Positions 33,116 through 44,700 of a DNA stretch of 64,000 nucleotides are shown in pieces. Position 1 is the stretch's first letter; each line of letters opens with the position of its first letter. Origin of the DNA: Perca fluviatilis (Eukaryota; Chordata; Actinopteri; Perciformes; Percidae); assembly GCF_010015445.1 (NCBI RefSeq), contig NC_053116.1:43802707-43866706 (forward strand). The letters run 5' to 3'. Under the pieces are notes generated by a model, which did not search any database, was not told the DNA's origin, and saw only the letters and a list, made by a program, of their open reading frames with translations. Position numbers and translations under genes: made by a program.

Positions 33116-34724
33116 TGTCCCGACAGGCAGCGTTGTGAAAAGATGCGTGCAGCCAGCGCAGCAGCAGAGCAGCTGTGGGGATAGAGATTGCTGTGGATTT
33201 TTTGGCATCTTTTTTTTGGCAGAATTATATGTATTAGTAATAAAGTAGTAAAGTATTTTATTCCAGACGCCAGCTTTTATTTTGAAAAGTAGAAGCTCGG
33301 GAACGGCACCAGGCGCATGAGACTGGTCGGCATTACATGGGACGCTCCAGGCTGCAGCCATACAGTCTTGGTCTAGTGCGCGGTCTTGCTCCAGATTCCG
33401 GGAGATTGGATGTCATTTGCGGGCGTCAAGGAGCCGCTATCAATATGCGGGAGACTCACGGAACTTCCGGAACAGTTGGGATTTCTGGATAAAGATATAA
33501 AGGCATAAAAACGAAAATTTCCTCCCGTCTGGCACGCCCCACCTGTCAGGTCTCTATTCCCCACCACACTTTGAGAACCGCTGGATTAGCATGAAAACAG
33601 ATCCCAGAGAATGGGCGACACGGTACACATATGTTATTAACCCCTAGGTTCATTTTGCGCCGGAATTGTCCTTTAACGCCCACCCATCCCCCCCGACATC
33701 CTACATACACGGCCAGATGGGTTCTTATACAGCAGCAGTCAATGTCGTTCGTTCAGTAAGAAATATGCGTAAATCATACGAATTACAGCGCTTAACTTTT
33801 CGTAGCTTTTAGAACGTATGGTTCATGAGAACAGGCTGCACAGACACACAGTTTGACGTGACAGTCGCCCACACATTGATCTGTATTCACACGTACACTT
33901 AAATTAGTAGGTGTAATACAGCTGAGATGCGTCCGTGTGTCCTTAAACACCCTTATTATAATATACACATTACACACACCTACACGCACATTATGATCTA
34001 CACATTACACACACCTACACACACACTTTACATACGTACAGCTTCCCATCCACACACACACACCCCGTCCTCCCTCTAATCGCTCCAATAATTACTCTCT
34101 GCTGAACTCTGCAGTTATATAAAACACATGCAGAGGAGGACGGAGAGCCACTGAAACTGATATCATAATACAAAAAATACTGGAGTAATCTGAGCTAATC
34201 TGTCGTTTCACACAGGAACAGAAAGCAGACAAACACCAACAGTAAAACTGAGTTTCTAGAAGGGCAATTAATCATATTTTAATGTCTGTTTCAAAGCTGC
34301 AAAGATTAATCGATTACTTGTCAACTAATGAATGAATCACAGACTAGTTTGCTTCCTCTTTGTGAAACTTTGAGGTTGGAAACGCTTCAACGTCTCTGAT
34401 GTTTGTAATGATTGTGTATGAGAATGTATTGATTCCTGTGAAGAAATCTCTTTCTAATCAGTTTCTACTCAGAGAAAGAGAGAGGGAGTAGGAGGCAGTC
34501 AGAGAACAGAGAGAGAGAGAGAGAGGAGGAGGGTTATGGAAAGAAAAGATCCAAAGATAGAAGTCAGAACAGTGATGTTACAGTGAACGTGTCCTAATAA
34601 CAGTTCGTATGATACCTTATGAATGTTCTGCACGATGTTGTGTGCGTTAAGTAAGTATGTTTGTTACACAACTTACATACGTTAGTGAAAGGAATACTTT
34701 GCTGATTTTAATCCAGCTCTGTGT
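33116..34724. other. No gene recognised
   Basis: Contains irregular CACAC-rich stretches near 33960-34065 and repeats of the form ACACATTACACACACCTACAC. Around 33735-33830 there is GAACGTATGGTTCATGAGAA, reminiscent of the dispersed repeat at 34725-35110. No exon supported. Confidence 0.45.
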
Positions 34725-35128
34725 CATCTTTGTGTGGGCAGTGGTCAGATTAACTCATTCTCACGAAAAGGTTTGTATTATAACGTACGAAAACTTATGC
34801 ATAACAATTTGTATGATATCCTAGGAAATTAGGCGATGGCCAGCTATTCACATGACAGTAAAGTATAATGTCTTTACAGTTTATCTGATGAAATGGTGAC
34901 TGTGAGACGGTACGTGAAGTGTCGGTCCTTTCAGAGGCTGTTACAGTTGAGTTTAGCTGAGAAAAAGTCAGTGTCATGCAGCAACAACAGTTAAGACCAA
35001 AACAACTAGTTAAGATAACAAAGATGGTGGTTTGGATTACAAGACTTCCAGGACATGATCACCTGTTTCCTGGGTGAAAGTCTTGTGTTTTCTCCTTAAC
35101 GTCTTCAGGACATGAACACCTGTTTCCT
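34725..35128 (+). repeat. Dispersed repeat that seeds the 57-bp minisatellite
   Basis: The order TTAACTCATTCTCACG, TACGAAA, GTATGATATCCTA, GTTAAGACCAAAACAACTAGTTAAGA, GGTGGTTTGGATT is the reverse complement of 51005-51225. It ends with about one and a half copies of the 57-bp unit (35041-35128: AGGACATGATCACCTGTTTC, TGGGTGAAAGTCTTGTG). Other pieces lie near 39055-39130, 39411-39490, 55990-56060 and 58528-58700. Confidence 0.8.
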
Positions 35129-35289
35129 GGCGCCCATATGTAGAGGTGTACCACAGTGGGCCCAGGTTCGACTCCAACGTTCGGCCCTTTGCTGCATGTC
35201 ATTCCCCCTCCCTCTCCCCTTTCATGTATTCTGCTGTCCTATCTGAATAAAGCCTGAAAATGCCCAAAAAATAATAATAAAAAAAAAAG
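35129..35289 (+). mobile_element. tRNA-derived SINE
   Basis: An RNA polymerase III B-box-like GGTTCGACTCC at about 35166, then CGGCCCTTTGCTGCATGTCA, CTCTCCCCTTTCATGT and AATAAAGCCTGAAAATGCCC with an A-rich AATAATAATAAAAAA tail. The second copy is at 10950. Confidence 0.8.
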
Positions 35290-35744
35290 TTGCTCTTGAG
35301 AAATTTGATTTGGCGAAATTTACATCCATGTGCGATGACATGAAACTCATCACGTTCCTCTCCGGCCACTTGAATGTGAGGTAGAACACTTCCCCGCTTC
35401 AGTGATAATCTGATGATTACTCTCGCTGGCCTTACCTTCTTATCGGCTCCAAAATCGTCGTCCATGGATTCTGGTTTCCCGGTATGATGTCATCTTTCTG
35501 CGCCGAGCTTGTGGCTGACGTCAGAGAAGAAAACTAGAGCAGCCAGTCTTTCTTTTTCTCCCTCTCCTCTTCTTCATATTCTGTTCTTTATGAATTCAGT
35601 TATAGGTCACCTGGATTCATAAAAAAGGGGAAGAAGTGAAGCAAGGGACTAAAGACAAGGAGCACAAATAATAACACCAGAAAGGAAATAAGACTAAGAT
35701 TAGGAACAAAGAGGACATTTAGGAAAATGAGGAAGAGATGGAGG
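35290..35744. other. No gene recognised
   Basis: No supported exon or repeat. Confidence 0.45.
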
Positions 35745-35775
35745 GAAAGGGTTAGCAGAGGGAGGGAGAGGGAGT

Positions 35776-35819
<44 letters not shown>

Positions 35820-35915
35820 CAGAGAGAGAGAGGAGGAGGCAGAGAGAGAGGCAGAGAGAGAGAAGCAGAGAGAGAGAGAGAGAGGAAGAGAGAGAGAGAG
35901 AGAGAGAGGAGGAGG
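35745..35915. repeat. GA-rich microsatellite
   Basis: Long GAGAGA tract with GGCAGA and GGAGGA interruptions. The Arg/Glu and Ser/Leu open frames on both strands are artefacts. It is followed by a short GC-richer CAG/TGC-containing segment (35916-36000) which could be an untranslated exon, without proof. Confidence 0.93.
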
Positions 35916-36074
35916 CGTGCTGCAGGTGCAGCAACAGCAGTGCATGCAGGATGCTGATGAGCCTTCAGAGAGGAGAGAGAAGCAGCGAGCTCTCACTCTG
36001 CTGCGGTTTTCTGACTCCTCACATCTTTGTTTTTTTTGTTTCCCCATGTTTTTGTGTTTAAGTGACTAAGCGAG

Positions 36075-36180
36075 AACGCTCTGACAAAAACAAGGGTCTG
36101 ACAACATTATGGAAAGGATTTTTAGTTAAAGAGTAAGATCCTTTTAGTTTAACATCAAACAGCCCTGAAATCTCCATCAC
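36075..36180 (+). repeat. Dispersed repeat, partial copy
   Basis: GTCTGACAACATTATGGAAA to CAGCCCTGAAATCTCCATCA matches 53380-53485. Confidence 0.75.
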
Positions 36181-36182
36181 TA

Positions 36183-36269
<87 letters not shown>

Positions 36270-36270
36270 A
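36183..36270. repeat. GT microsatellite
   Basis: About 43 perfect GT units. Confidence 0.97.
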
Positions 36271-36546
36271 TGTTTGTCTCTGAATAAATGTCTGCAGACA
36301 GCAGAAAAGATGTGTAATATATAATTATTGAAGGGCTTCTGGTTTGGAGGGATTCCGGGGGTTTTCATATCTGAAAGCTCTGCCGTTCAATCATCGCTGA
36401 CAGTTGGTGAGTTAGTTGTTTTTTCCAGCAGACACTGTTTGAAAGCTTCACCTGTGATCCCGTGCTGTGGGATTATTAGAAACCATTGATGGTTATTGAT
36501 CTTTTCGATCTGATCATACAGCTGGTTTAAAAATATGTTTCATTCC
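36271..36546. other. No gene recognised
   Basis: Short stretch with no supported feature. Confidence 0.4.
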
Positions 36547-36557
36547 TGAAGTCTCTG

Positions 36558-36689
36558 AGGGAATTACTGTAATTGTTGGAATCGTTGGGGCTTTGTAAAT
36601 TATAGAGTGTGGTCTAGACCTACTCTATCTGTAAAGTGTCTTGAGATAACTCGTGTTATGATTTGATACTATAAATAATTGAATTGAAT
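36558..36689 (+). mobile_element. Solo LINE 3' end with target duplication
   Basis: The last 130 bp of the ATTGA-tailed LINE family (TTATAGAGTGTGGTCTAGAC, CTGTAAAGTGTCTTGAGATA, tail ATAATTGAATTGAAT). Flanked by TGAAGTCTCTG (36547-36557) and TGAAGTTTCTG (36690-36700), an 11-bp duplication with one change. Confidence 0.85.
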
Positions 36690-36700
36690 TGAAGTTTCTG

Positions 36701-37090
36701 TATACCGATAGACTTCCAAATGCGATGAGGAAAAAAAAGAGGTGTTCTATGGCTTTACGTTATAGGCCGACCAGGGCTATGCCATTTGGGGAGGGGCCAC
36801 TCACTGATCCCCCCTATATTTCTGAAAATCCTAGACATGCTTGTGACCTGCACTTCGTTACTACTTTCTGATTAGCCTGTGTTTGTATTGAAATAAGAGG
36901 CTGCTGCGGCCCGCCGTACGGGTTGAGTAGAGGCTGCACAGTTTGACCAGCGGGCGCACACCAAGCTGGCGGATGGTGTTACTAAGAACTTGCAATGTAT
37001 AACTATTATCAGACCGACCCTCGCAGCCTCCAAACACTACCGGCCCACCGGGATAAGTCCAGACTCTCCCGATTGCCACTCCGCTACTGC
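36701..37090. other. No gene recognised
   Basis: No supported feature. Possible decayed element around 36720-37080 (reverse reading has no recognised domain). Confidence 0.4.
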
Positions 37091-37229
37091 CTGTTCCTCT
37101 GGGGGTACTGAGGGATACCTGTTCCTCTGGGGGTACTAATGGTTACCTGTTCCTCTGGGGGTACTGATGGTTACCTGTTCCTCTGGGGGTACTGATGGTT
37201 ACCTGTTCCTTTGGGGGTACTAGTGCTAC
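37091..37229. repeat. 28-bp minisatellite, five units
   Basis: Unit CTGTTCCTCTGGGGGTACTG then ATGGTTAC, repeated five times with few differences. Confidence 0.95.
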
Positions 37230-37599
37230 CTTGAAACATTGTGGAGTAGCTCAACTGATTTGATGAACAGGTAGATAAATGTATATAAATGGTAGACATA
37301 CAGTAGCTAAAAAGCGAGTATGCGTCTTGATAACACGCCAATAACGGCATACGAATTGGCGTGTCATACATACGCCACTTCATGAAATCAGTCTGTGCAT
37401 AAAGGCCCTGACACACCAAGCCACATTGCCTTTGTCTTGGCTAAAAATTAGCACTTGAAGACATCGGCCAAACTAAGGCAACTGCCGCTCAACGTCAGCT
37501 CTAGTTCTAGCTCTACCTCTGTGATATATTTTCCTGTGGTGATTTTTCTTTTCCTCTCTGCCACCAACACACACGCACTTTTCCTTCCTTCTCTCCGGA
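37230..37599. other. No gene; TGACACACCAAG motif
   Basis: CCTGACACACCAAGCCACA near 37408 resembles 24079. A stretch near 37505-37575 (GTGATATATTTTCCTGTGGT) recurs at 38040-38060, so a partial duplication about 530 bp apart exists. No gene. Confidence 0.5.
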
Positions 37600-37895
37600 A
37601 TTTGAATCACGATCACAAAACAGAATAATCGAGAAAAACGATTTACCTGCAGAACGTGACGTTCTGCAGGTAAACTCTTATTTTGTCTTGTGTTCTGAAT
37701 GAAAAGTATGAAGGTAGATGTCATAGTGGAAGGTGGTGTCACTACTGATTTGTTTCACTGTTTCACAGTTTTATAATTTCAATAAATGTAACATCTTTCC
37801 AAAAGTCAACGAGGAATCCTGTTAAATAATCCTGATTTCACTAGACCAAAGTAATCATGATTATGATTTATTTTTTCATAATCAAGCAGCCCTAA
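37600..37895. mobile_element. Short DNA element remnant with perfect 33-bp palindrome
   Basis: AATCACGATCACAAAACAGA at the left and AATCATGATTATG to CATAATCAAGCAGCCCTAAT at the right resemble the two ends of a fish element whose terminus reads AGGGCTGC. Inside, 37642-37674 is a perfect palindrome with 16-bp arms (TTTACCTGCAGAACGT and its complement) around one base. Confidence 0.5.
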
Positions 37896-38109
37896 TGTGT
37901 TTGTGTGTGTGTGTGTGTGTGTCTGTTTGTGTGTGTCTGTGTGTCTATTTGTGTGCGTTCATGCATGAACGGCATCTCCTTTTGTTGATCAATGACAATA
38001 TTCTCATACTACCCTAGTTGCAGTTCTTGTTCTGCCTCGGTGATATATATTCCTGTGGTTTCTGCGTGTGTCTCTGTGTGACGCGGCACGTTCATCCTCT
38101 CTTCCACCG

Positions 38110-38140
<31 letters not shown>

Positions 38141-38692
38141 CTCCCTCCTCTCTCTTCTCTCCTCCTTCCTTCTCCACTCTTCTGTTTCCTCCTCCTCCAT
38201 CCGTCCATCATCTCTCCAGCTGCCCGTCTGCACTCGACACCTCCCTCCCTCCCTCCTCTTTCTTTCCATCCATCTATCTCTCTCTCCGGCAGACCAGCGG
38301 AGGAGAGAAGCTGAAACCGTAGCAGTGATAATAACCCGATCATCGTGCGTTCACACGCAGCATCCTCAGCACTGCAGCGACAGGCAGCGGATGGCTCGGC
38401 AATCAGGCGCAGAGGAATGATAATTAGGAAGAGATTGACTCGGCAACAAGAGGAAAAGGAGGAAGGAGGAGGAGGAGGGCCTGCAGCAGAGAGACAAGCA
38501 GAGGAATACACAGAGGAAGAGAGAGCAGAAGAAGAAGGGATGGATTGATCACCATTGGGAAAGAAAAACGGAGCAAGAGTGTGTTTTATTTCAGAGAGAT
38601 AATGGTGATGATGATGACAGCGGCAGAGAGAGGGACAGATCAATAATCCTCTTCGTCCCTCCATCACCTCTGCAGAAACCTGTGAGACTCTG

Positions 38693-38697
<5 letters not shown>
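37896..38697. other. Microsatellites and GC-richer patch, no coding exon
   Basis: GT runs at about 37897-37955 and CA at 38108-38134, then a CT/CTCC-rich tract to 38290. The segment 38300-38560 is less repetitive and purine-rich, with CAG-like content. It could be an untranslated exon or promoter of the downstream IQSEC gene, but nothing proves that. Confidence 0.4.

Positions 38698-38783
<86 letters not shown>
38698..38783. repeat. GT microsatellite
   Basis: About 42 perfect GT units. A second GT run follows at 38838-38892 and a third at 39137-39172. Confidence 0.97.
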
Positions 38784-38785
<2 letters not shown>

Positions 38786-38836
38786 GCATTAATTCTTAAG
38801 GCCATTCAGTGTGGGAAGCATGGGTTCGTATGTGTT

Positions 38837-38837
<1 letters not shown>

Positions 38838-38894
<57 letters not shown>

Positions 38895-39135
38895 TATGTG
38901 ATGTGTGTGCCTCTGTGTTTGTATGTGATGTGCGTGTGTGCCTGTGTGTGCTTTGTAAGTTGCATGTGTGTCAGATATGTGTGGGCTGTAGACGTGTAAC
39001 AGTACACAACATTCGGTCTGTGCCTCGGTTTTGGAGCGGTTTGCAACGCATTCTCATGAACGGCTTTGTATAATATCGTGTGAAAACATACGCACAATGA
39101 TATAATATCCTCAAAACTACGAGAGCAAGTTGTGA

Positions 39136-39172
<37 letters not shown>
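38838..39172. repeat. GT runs with dispersed-repeat piece between
   Basis: GT at 38838-38892 and 39137-39172. Between them, CATTCTCATGAACGGCTTTG and TATAATATCCTCAAAACTAC match the dispersed repeat at 34735-34830. Confidence 0.8.
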
Positions 39173-39173
<1 letters not shown>

Positions 39174-39410
39174 AAATAGATTAGATTAGATGGAGTTACA
39201 GGTAATTGATCCCAAATTGGGAAATTTCAGTGCTACAGCAGCAAATATAAGTCACACAGAAAACATACAGAATATACAGTACAACAATTGACAAATAGTA
39301 TAGAATACAAGAACAACTATTCAAAAAATACAGAGGAATACACAGGAATATTTATGAAATGTTTAAAGAATATGTGTGGGCTGTAGGGGTGTAACGGTAC
39401 ACAACATGTT

Positions 39411-39492
39411 TTCTTCTTAACTTCTTCAGGACATGAACACCTGTTTCCTGGGTGAAAGTCTTGTTTTCTCCTTAACTTCTTCCGGGACGTGA
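39411..39492 (-). repeat. One and a half copies of the 57-bp unit
   Basis: TCTTAACTTCTTCAGGACAT, GAACACCTGTTTCCTGGGTG and AAAGTCTTG, then a second start of the unit. Reverse complement of the unit in the array at 50137. Confidence 0.85.
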
Positions 39493-39742
39493 TGCAGTCA
39501 TAAATTAAATGTTTGACACGGTTCCCAACCTCAGCTGCACAATGTCTGCAGACAGTTCATACACAACAACGTGTGTTGCCCAAACTTGCAAGGTAAAAGT
39601 CACGCTCCAGAATTTCTGTTCAGCTTGTGCTAGTAGTGGACATGAACACTCCAGTCCAGAATCGCCCTGCCACAGTTTTTGTGGCAGGGCGTACCGAAAC
39701 AATGTTGCATACCGATCTGAACGACCTGTGCCGAAACTGTTC
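39493..39742. other. No gene recognised
   Basis: No supported exon. Confidence 0.4.
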
Positions 39743-39777
39743 GGGTTAGGGGTTAGGGGTTAGGGGTTAGGGTTAGG
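39743..39777. repeat. Telomere-like TTAGGGG array
   Basis: Five consecutive (G)GGGTTAG units, close to the vertebrate telomere repeat TTAGGG. A weaker trace (TTAGGGATTAGGGATTAGGG) lies at 39910-39930. Confidence 0.85.
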
Positions 39778-40720
39778 AATTAAAAAGTTATCTCGATGAT
39801 TCCCCCACCTCGTCCCAACGACTGGGCAGTTGATATAGGCAATCAAAGGCAAGACCAGGGGCCGGCGCACGTCACACGAAGTTCTCCGTTCCTCACACTT
39901 ACTTATTTTTAGGGATTAGGGATTAGGGCTTAGCGTTGATGGCACTAGAGGAAAGATCAGGGTTCATCTTCTGGGGAGAAGGAACATATGATGCCACAAG
40001 CCGCGACACAGCGCCGTAGAAGCGGCTCTCTGCTAAAAGGATGGATGGACGGATGGACGGATGGACGGATGGATGGATGGATGGATGGGTAGAGAGAGAC
40101 TTTATTTTCATGTAAAACAAATAAGATGCACTAAAGTACTCACTCATACACTCACCATACAAAATTCCATTTCATAAAAGTCAATTTCTGATAGTAAAGT
40201 GTGTTGCATGTGATAAATAAATAATAAATTGTTGCACATTAATGGAGGCATGTATTTGGGTGTGGAGTTCAGTGAGGTGATGACTTAGGGATAACTGTTG
40301 AACTGTTGAAGAATCTTGTGCTGAGTGTTTTGATGGGCCTGTATCGTTTACCAGGGGGCTTTAGTTTCAACAGATGATGGGAGGGGTGGAATGAGTCCTT
40401 TTGGATGTTGTGTGTTTTCTGTAGGCAGAGGGATATGAAGATGCAAAGAAATATGCGTTAGTTCTGCAGGGCTTTACCAGGCCGGGCAGGAAGTGGAATG
40501 GCTCAAACATTTCAAAATAAAGTCCCTGTGCAGACTCCCATTGGTATATCTCATCACCAGACTATTTTAACAACTAAAACACAGCCACTAATCTTTGATC
40601 TGTGTTGATCAGAACTGGACCTAATGGAAGAAACCATTTAACTGTAGATTTCTTACTTTTATGGTAGAAGCACAAATATCCAGTCAAAATGACCCAAACA
40701 ACAAAATCTGAGAGTCGGGT

Positions 40721-40722
<2 letters not shown>
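39778..40722. repeat. Tetranucleotide array and non-coding flank
   Basis: GGATGGAC/GGATGGAT units at 40038-40090 form a tetranucleotide microsatellite. No gene in the remainder. Confidence 0.6.

Positions 40723-40770
<48 letters not shown>
40723..40770. repeat. GA microsatellite
   Basis: About 23 GA units. Confidence 0.95.
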
Positions 40771-42901
40771 GGATGATGGTCAGTTAGTGAGTCATGAATA
40801 ATTGAATGTGCTTAATGGGAGGATATTTAAAAACTGAAACTGTTTGCCATAGAAACCAGAGAGCCACTTCCTGTGTGATAAGTGTGTGTCTTTGGTGACT
40901 CCAAGTGGCAATAATTCATAATTTCTAAAGGAAATAACTTTGTGAAAGCACCACGAGTTGATGTTTCTCCTTTTTTATACCCGTCTCTCTTGGATCATGG
41001 AGAAGGATCTGCAACTAATTGTTTTATAATCGTTAGTTGCTGCCAAGGGCGTAGCGGGCACGCTGTACACAAGGGAACATGCCCTCTGTCCCCCACACTT
41101 ACAACGTGTCTGAGTTGATTTGAATGCACTTTATTTTTTTTACTTTACTAAAGAATCCAAATAGTTAGCTGAAGGTATAGACTAAACGGTCCACATTGTT
41201 GGCTAAAAGGATCAAGTAAACAGTCCAAATAGTTAGCTAAAAGTACTGAGTAAATATTATTTGATTACGGCTACGCCCCTGCTTGCGGCCCTAAAATAGA
41301 AAGGGCAACGAGGGAAATGAGAGAATGAAAAAAACAGAAACAACTTTGTAAAAGTAACATGAGTTGATGTTTTTCTTTTCTTCTCTTCCATGTGATGGAT
41401 GTACAACATGAAGAAGAATATGGATCTCCGTCCAGCAGGATCAAACTGAAGCTGACTCCCAGATGCCTCACTGCATCAGGGAAGACAACAAACATCTGAC
41501 ATGACGTTGTCCCTAAGTGCATCACTTCCTGTGACAGAGCACCGGCAGGACGCTGGACCGAGTCCTGCAGCTGAACCTACGCTCTCTGCTTCCACAACAA
41601 TCGCCAGGAGATGATCTTCCACGGACTTTACTTTTTCTTTCTGTGGATCTTTGGGTTTATTTCTCAAAGTCTGGTTGTTGACGGAAAGTGTCTGAGCTGA
41701 CTTCTCATCTTGTTTCCTGCTCAGAAAACTCTTCATTTGGAGAAATACCACAGCGGTTTATAATCTGACCCGGGATTTTATTTTGACGCACATCAGGGTA
41801 ACTGCTGGTTTGTACGCTCTCTGGAGTTCGTACACAGTCTACAGATTGCTTTCCACTTGGAAAAACTCTTCACGCCAATCTTTCAGTCGCTCGACAATGA
41901 TAACGTATGATTTTTTTGACGCAGAGCGACAAATAAAGTCTCTGTCAGCTGTGGTTTCCACATCTGCTTCCTGGAAACAAATGTGATTTCCTGGATGAAG
42001 TGCAAAGAGCGGATACACCTGACTCACTGACAAACACAAAGACAAACTGTTTCCGTAGGCGTGCTCTCTGTGTTTGTTGTGTTTTAACACCGTGATGGGT
42101 GTGACCCCCGACAGAAACTCCTGACTGACTGAACTGGGGGATGCTCCACGACTTGATGAAGCTCTCTGATTGGAGCAAGCAAGGACGAGCGACATCTTGA
42201 TCTTTACATCAGAACTAGAAGAAGAAGAAGTCCTCTCCCCCCCACTTACCTCTGGTGGGGGGGAGGGTGAAGTGTAGTTTAGTTTTGAGGGTGCAGGGCT
42301 CCGGGCCAGGGGCGTAGTTGTTTAAACATTTAGGTTTTAGATTAGACGGTAGAGTTCGTAGAAGAGTCCAGTTTCTTCTCTGTTGTGTTGGGATTAAGTT
42401 AAGAAATAAGTAGTCATAGTTTTGGTCCAGATTCTTCTATGTGTTGAGATTTAGAATATTAATGATTATAACTTTATTTATGAAGCAGCTTTAAAAGCAG
42501 AGTTTACAAGGTTTTTTGACGGACAAAGCAACATAAAAGCACGATATCCAGAGGTCGATAAAACAACAGAGATATAAACATTAGCAAGACAGACTTTGGG
42601 CATAGAAAACCAAGAAAGTAGTGGTAGTTTAGGTCCATTTTCTTCTCTGTTGTTTTTAGATTTATACCCTGTTAAATCCAACCCTTACTGAGTTAGCATT
42701 TAGCTCTGCATCAGATGAAGTTGTGACTCATTTCATGCAGAAGTTTAGCGTTTAGCTTCAGTGTACAACCTGGATCTAACAGCCGACAGCGTTTAGGCTC
42801 CTTCGTTGAGACATTAGCATAGGAAACCTTAGTCACGGCTGTCATTTAGCCTGACGTTTTCTCGCTGTTAGCCTGCGTGCTAACTCTGAGAAGAGCTAGT
42901 C
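40771..42901. other. Upstream region of the IQSEC-like gene
   Basis: No coding exon recognised. AGTTAGCT/AAAGTA motifs recur near 41155-41250. The last 60 bases before the start codon are likely 5' UTR (GTTAGCCTGCGTGCTAACTC just upstream); no TATA box or clear promoter is visible. Confidence 0.45.
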
Positions 42902-43713
42902 ATGGATGCTAACCCAGGCCCGGGCCAGGCGAGCCCAGAGAGCCCTAACCGGGCGGTGGAGTACCTCCTGGAGCTGAACAACATCATCGAGAGCCAGCAG
43001 AAGCTTCTGGAGACGCAGCGGCACCGCATCGAGGAACTGGAGGTGCAGTTGGACCGGCTCAGCCGGGAGAACAAAGACCTGCGATTGGACCGCCAGCCCG
43101 TTGCTCCACTGCCGCCTGCTCCTCCTCCCCCCGAGCCACCGCTCCCTCCGCCTCCGCCTCCGCAGGCTCACACAGCATCCGTTTCTACCAGGAACCATAC
43201 GCACATCCACCACAACAGCCAACCGTCCTCCGTCCCGCTGCACCACAGCCACCACGCCACCCCGCAGCCTCCTTCCTCTATCCCGCTGCACCACGCCACC
43301 CCGCAGCCTCCGTCCCCCGCCCAGCTACACCACAGCCACCATGCCACCCCACAGCCCCTGTCCCCTGCCCCTCTGCACCACAGCCACCAATACCACCACC
43401 ACTCCTCCCTGCATCACTCCTCTAACAGCTCCGCAGCCATCCCCGCTCCTCCTCCGGCCTCCGTCTCTGTCTCCGTCCCAACACAGATCCTGACTCCGGC
43501 TTCCTCCCCGGCGCCGGCTCCACCCCCTCCTCCTCCAATCCCGCCCAGAGATCAGCCGCGCGCCCACAGCCGGCTAACGCGAGCGCCGTCCACCTCCACC
43601 AGCACCGGCACCAACACCAACTTTGTGGAGAAAGAGAAGGAGCGGCTGGAGCGCCTACACCGAGCCAACGCCTCCAACAACCACCACGCACACACGCTGC
43701 ACCACCAGAAACC
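42902..43713 (+). CDS. IQSEC-family ARF GEF, coding exon 1
   Basis: IQSEC (BRAG) proteins are Sec7-PH exchange factors for ARF6 at synapses; IQSEC3 acts at inhibitory synapses with gephyrin. ATG at 42902 has a good context (GTCATGG). Residues 14-62 ([20 protein letters not shown], then [20 protein letters not shown]) form the N-terminal coiled coil conserved in the family. Residues 66-86 are proline-rich, about 95-178 His/Pro-rich with [11 protein letters not shown] repeats, 183-221 proline-rich again, and 243-258 hold [12 protein letters not shown]. The exon ends AAACC before GTGAGT at 43714, leaving phase 2. The coiled coil is closest to IQSEC2 as I remember it, but the layout with the CCPA motif downstream favours IQSEC3. 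Sec7 lies outside the window. Confidence 0.85.
43246..43410 (+). repeat. Coding tandem repeat (His/Pro) in exon 1
   Basis: CACCACGCCACCCCGCAGCC and CTGCACCAC.GCCACC motifs recur three to four times, giving [15 protein letters not shown] peptides. Internal variation in unit length suggests a polymorphic linker. Confidence 0.8.
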
Positions 43714-44041
43714 GTGAGTCACAGTTTAAGCTTTTTACTTAACAAAAACAAAGCCAAAGATAACAGGAGAGGAAGTTAAAACTGGCCTCTGCAGGGGTTT
43801 ACTTTCTAAACGCTGACTGGAAACCTTTGCTGAAAACTAAAATTTCCAGCAAAGGAAGTTTGAGTTTCTACGTCAGAATATTCTGTGAAAAAGTGAAATT
43901 GGCTTTTAAATCTTGGGATAAAGTTTAAAACTGACAGGATGCCATATTTAATGGATGCTTTCTCACAGCAGTGACATTACTTGGTTGGTACATTCCTATG
44001 CTTCTTAAGAGATTAAGCAAACTCAAACTTGCCTGTCCTGT
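43714..44041 (+). other. Start of intron 1
   Basis: Begins with a consensus donor GTGAGT. Nothing else recognised here. The whole intron runs to 56842 (13.1 kb). Confidence 0.75.
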
Positions 44042-44700
44042 CAAAACTCGTGTAAATGACTTTGACTTTGATCATAGCTAACTTTGCAGCTTTCCTCACG
44101 CAGGTTTTGTGAAACACTGGAAATAACGTGTCCACCTCCTGAAACATCTTTTTGCTTGATTCTTCGCTTCATTGTTTTGCTGAACGTGATCTATTGTAAA
44201 CTCAGAGGTGACTTGTTCGTTTTCACTGAAGCGTTTCTGCTTTCTTTCTGCACTGAGAACATGTGATTGGTGATTGTAAAGGGATAATAATATTCATCCT
44301 TTCATCAGCTAACGCAGCTACGGAGCGGAGAGTCGTAGAGGGAGTTTAATTTCTGCAGAGAGAACTTTGCAGCTTCTTTCTCGCAGGGTTTGTGCAACAC
44401 TATAGACATGTGACCACAACCTGAAACATCTTTTTGCTTGAAGGCAAAGTTGTTTGGCTGAAAGTGATTTATTGTAAGGCAGGGTCCGAAAATAACTCTC
44501 GCCACGCTCTTAATGCGGTTTAATTTGTCAGTTTTCTGTCAGTTTTTAGCCGGTGGATTTTTTGTATCTACCTGTGAACTTGGCAGGTAGATAACAAAAT
44601 CAATTTCGATCAGTTTTTTTGACTCAGAGGTGACTTGTTAACACTGAAGCATTTTCTTTCTTTCTGCGATGAGATCCTGTGATTGGTGGATGTATAGGGC
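44042..44700 (+). repeat. Imperfect tandem duplication in intron 1
   Basis: 44078-44330 and 44345-44700 share AACTTTGCAGCTT, CTGAAACATCTTTTTGCTTG, TCAGAGGTGACTTGTT and ATTCATCCTTTCATCAGC in order. The second copy carries an extra segment of about 145 bp at 44478-44621, inserted between GTAA and CTCAGAGG. Confidence 0.8.

Noticed and set aside
38300..38560. Possible untranslated first exon or promoter of the IQSEC gene
   Set aside because: GC-richer and less repetitive than its surroundings, but without a splice donor or promoter motif I could defend.
38092..38805. 237-residue minus-strand frame
   Set aside because: About half is microsatellite reading (His-Thr, Arg-Glu), and the rest has no recognised domain.
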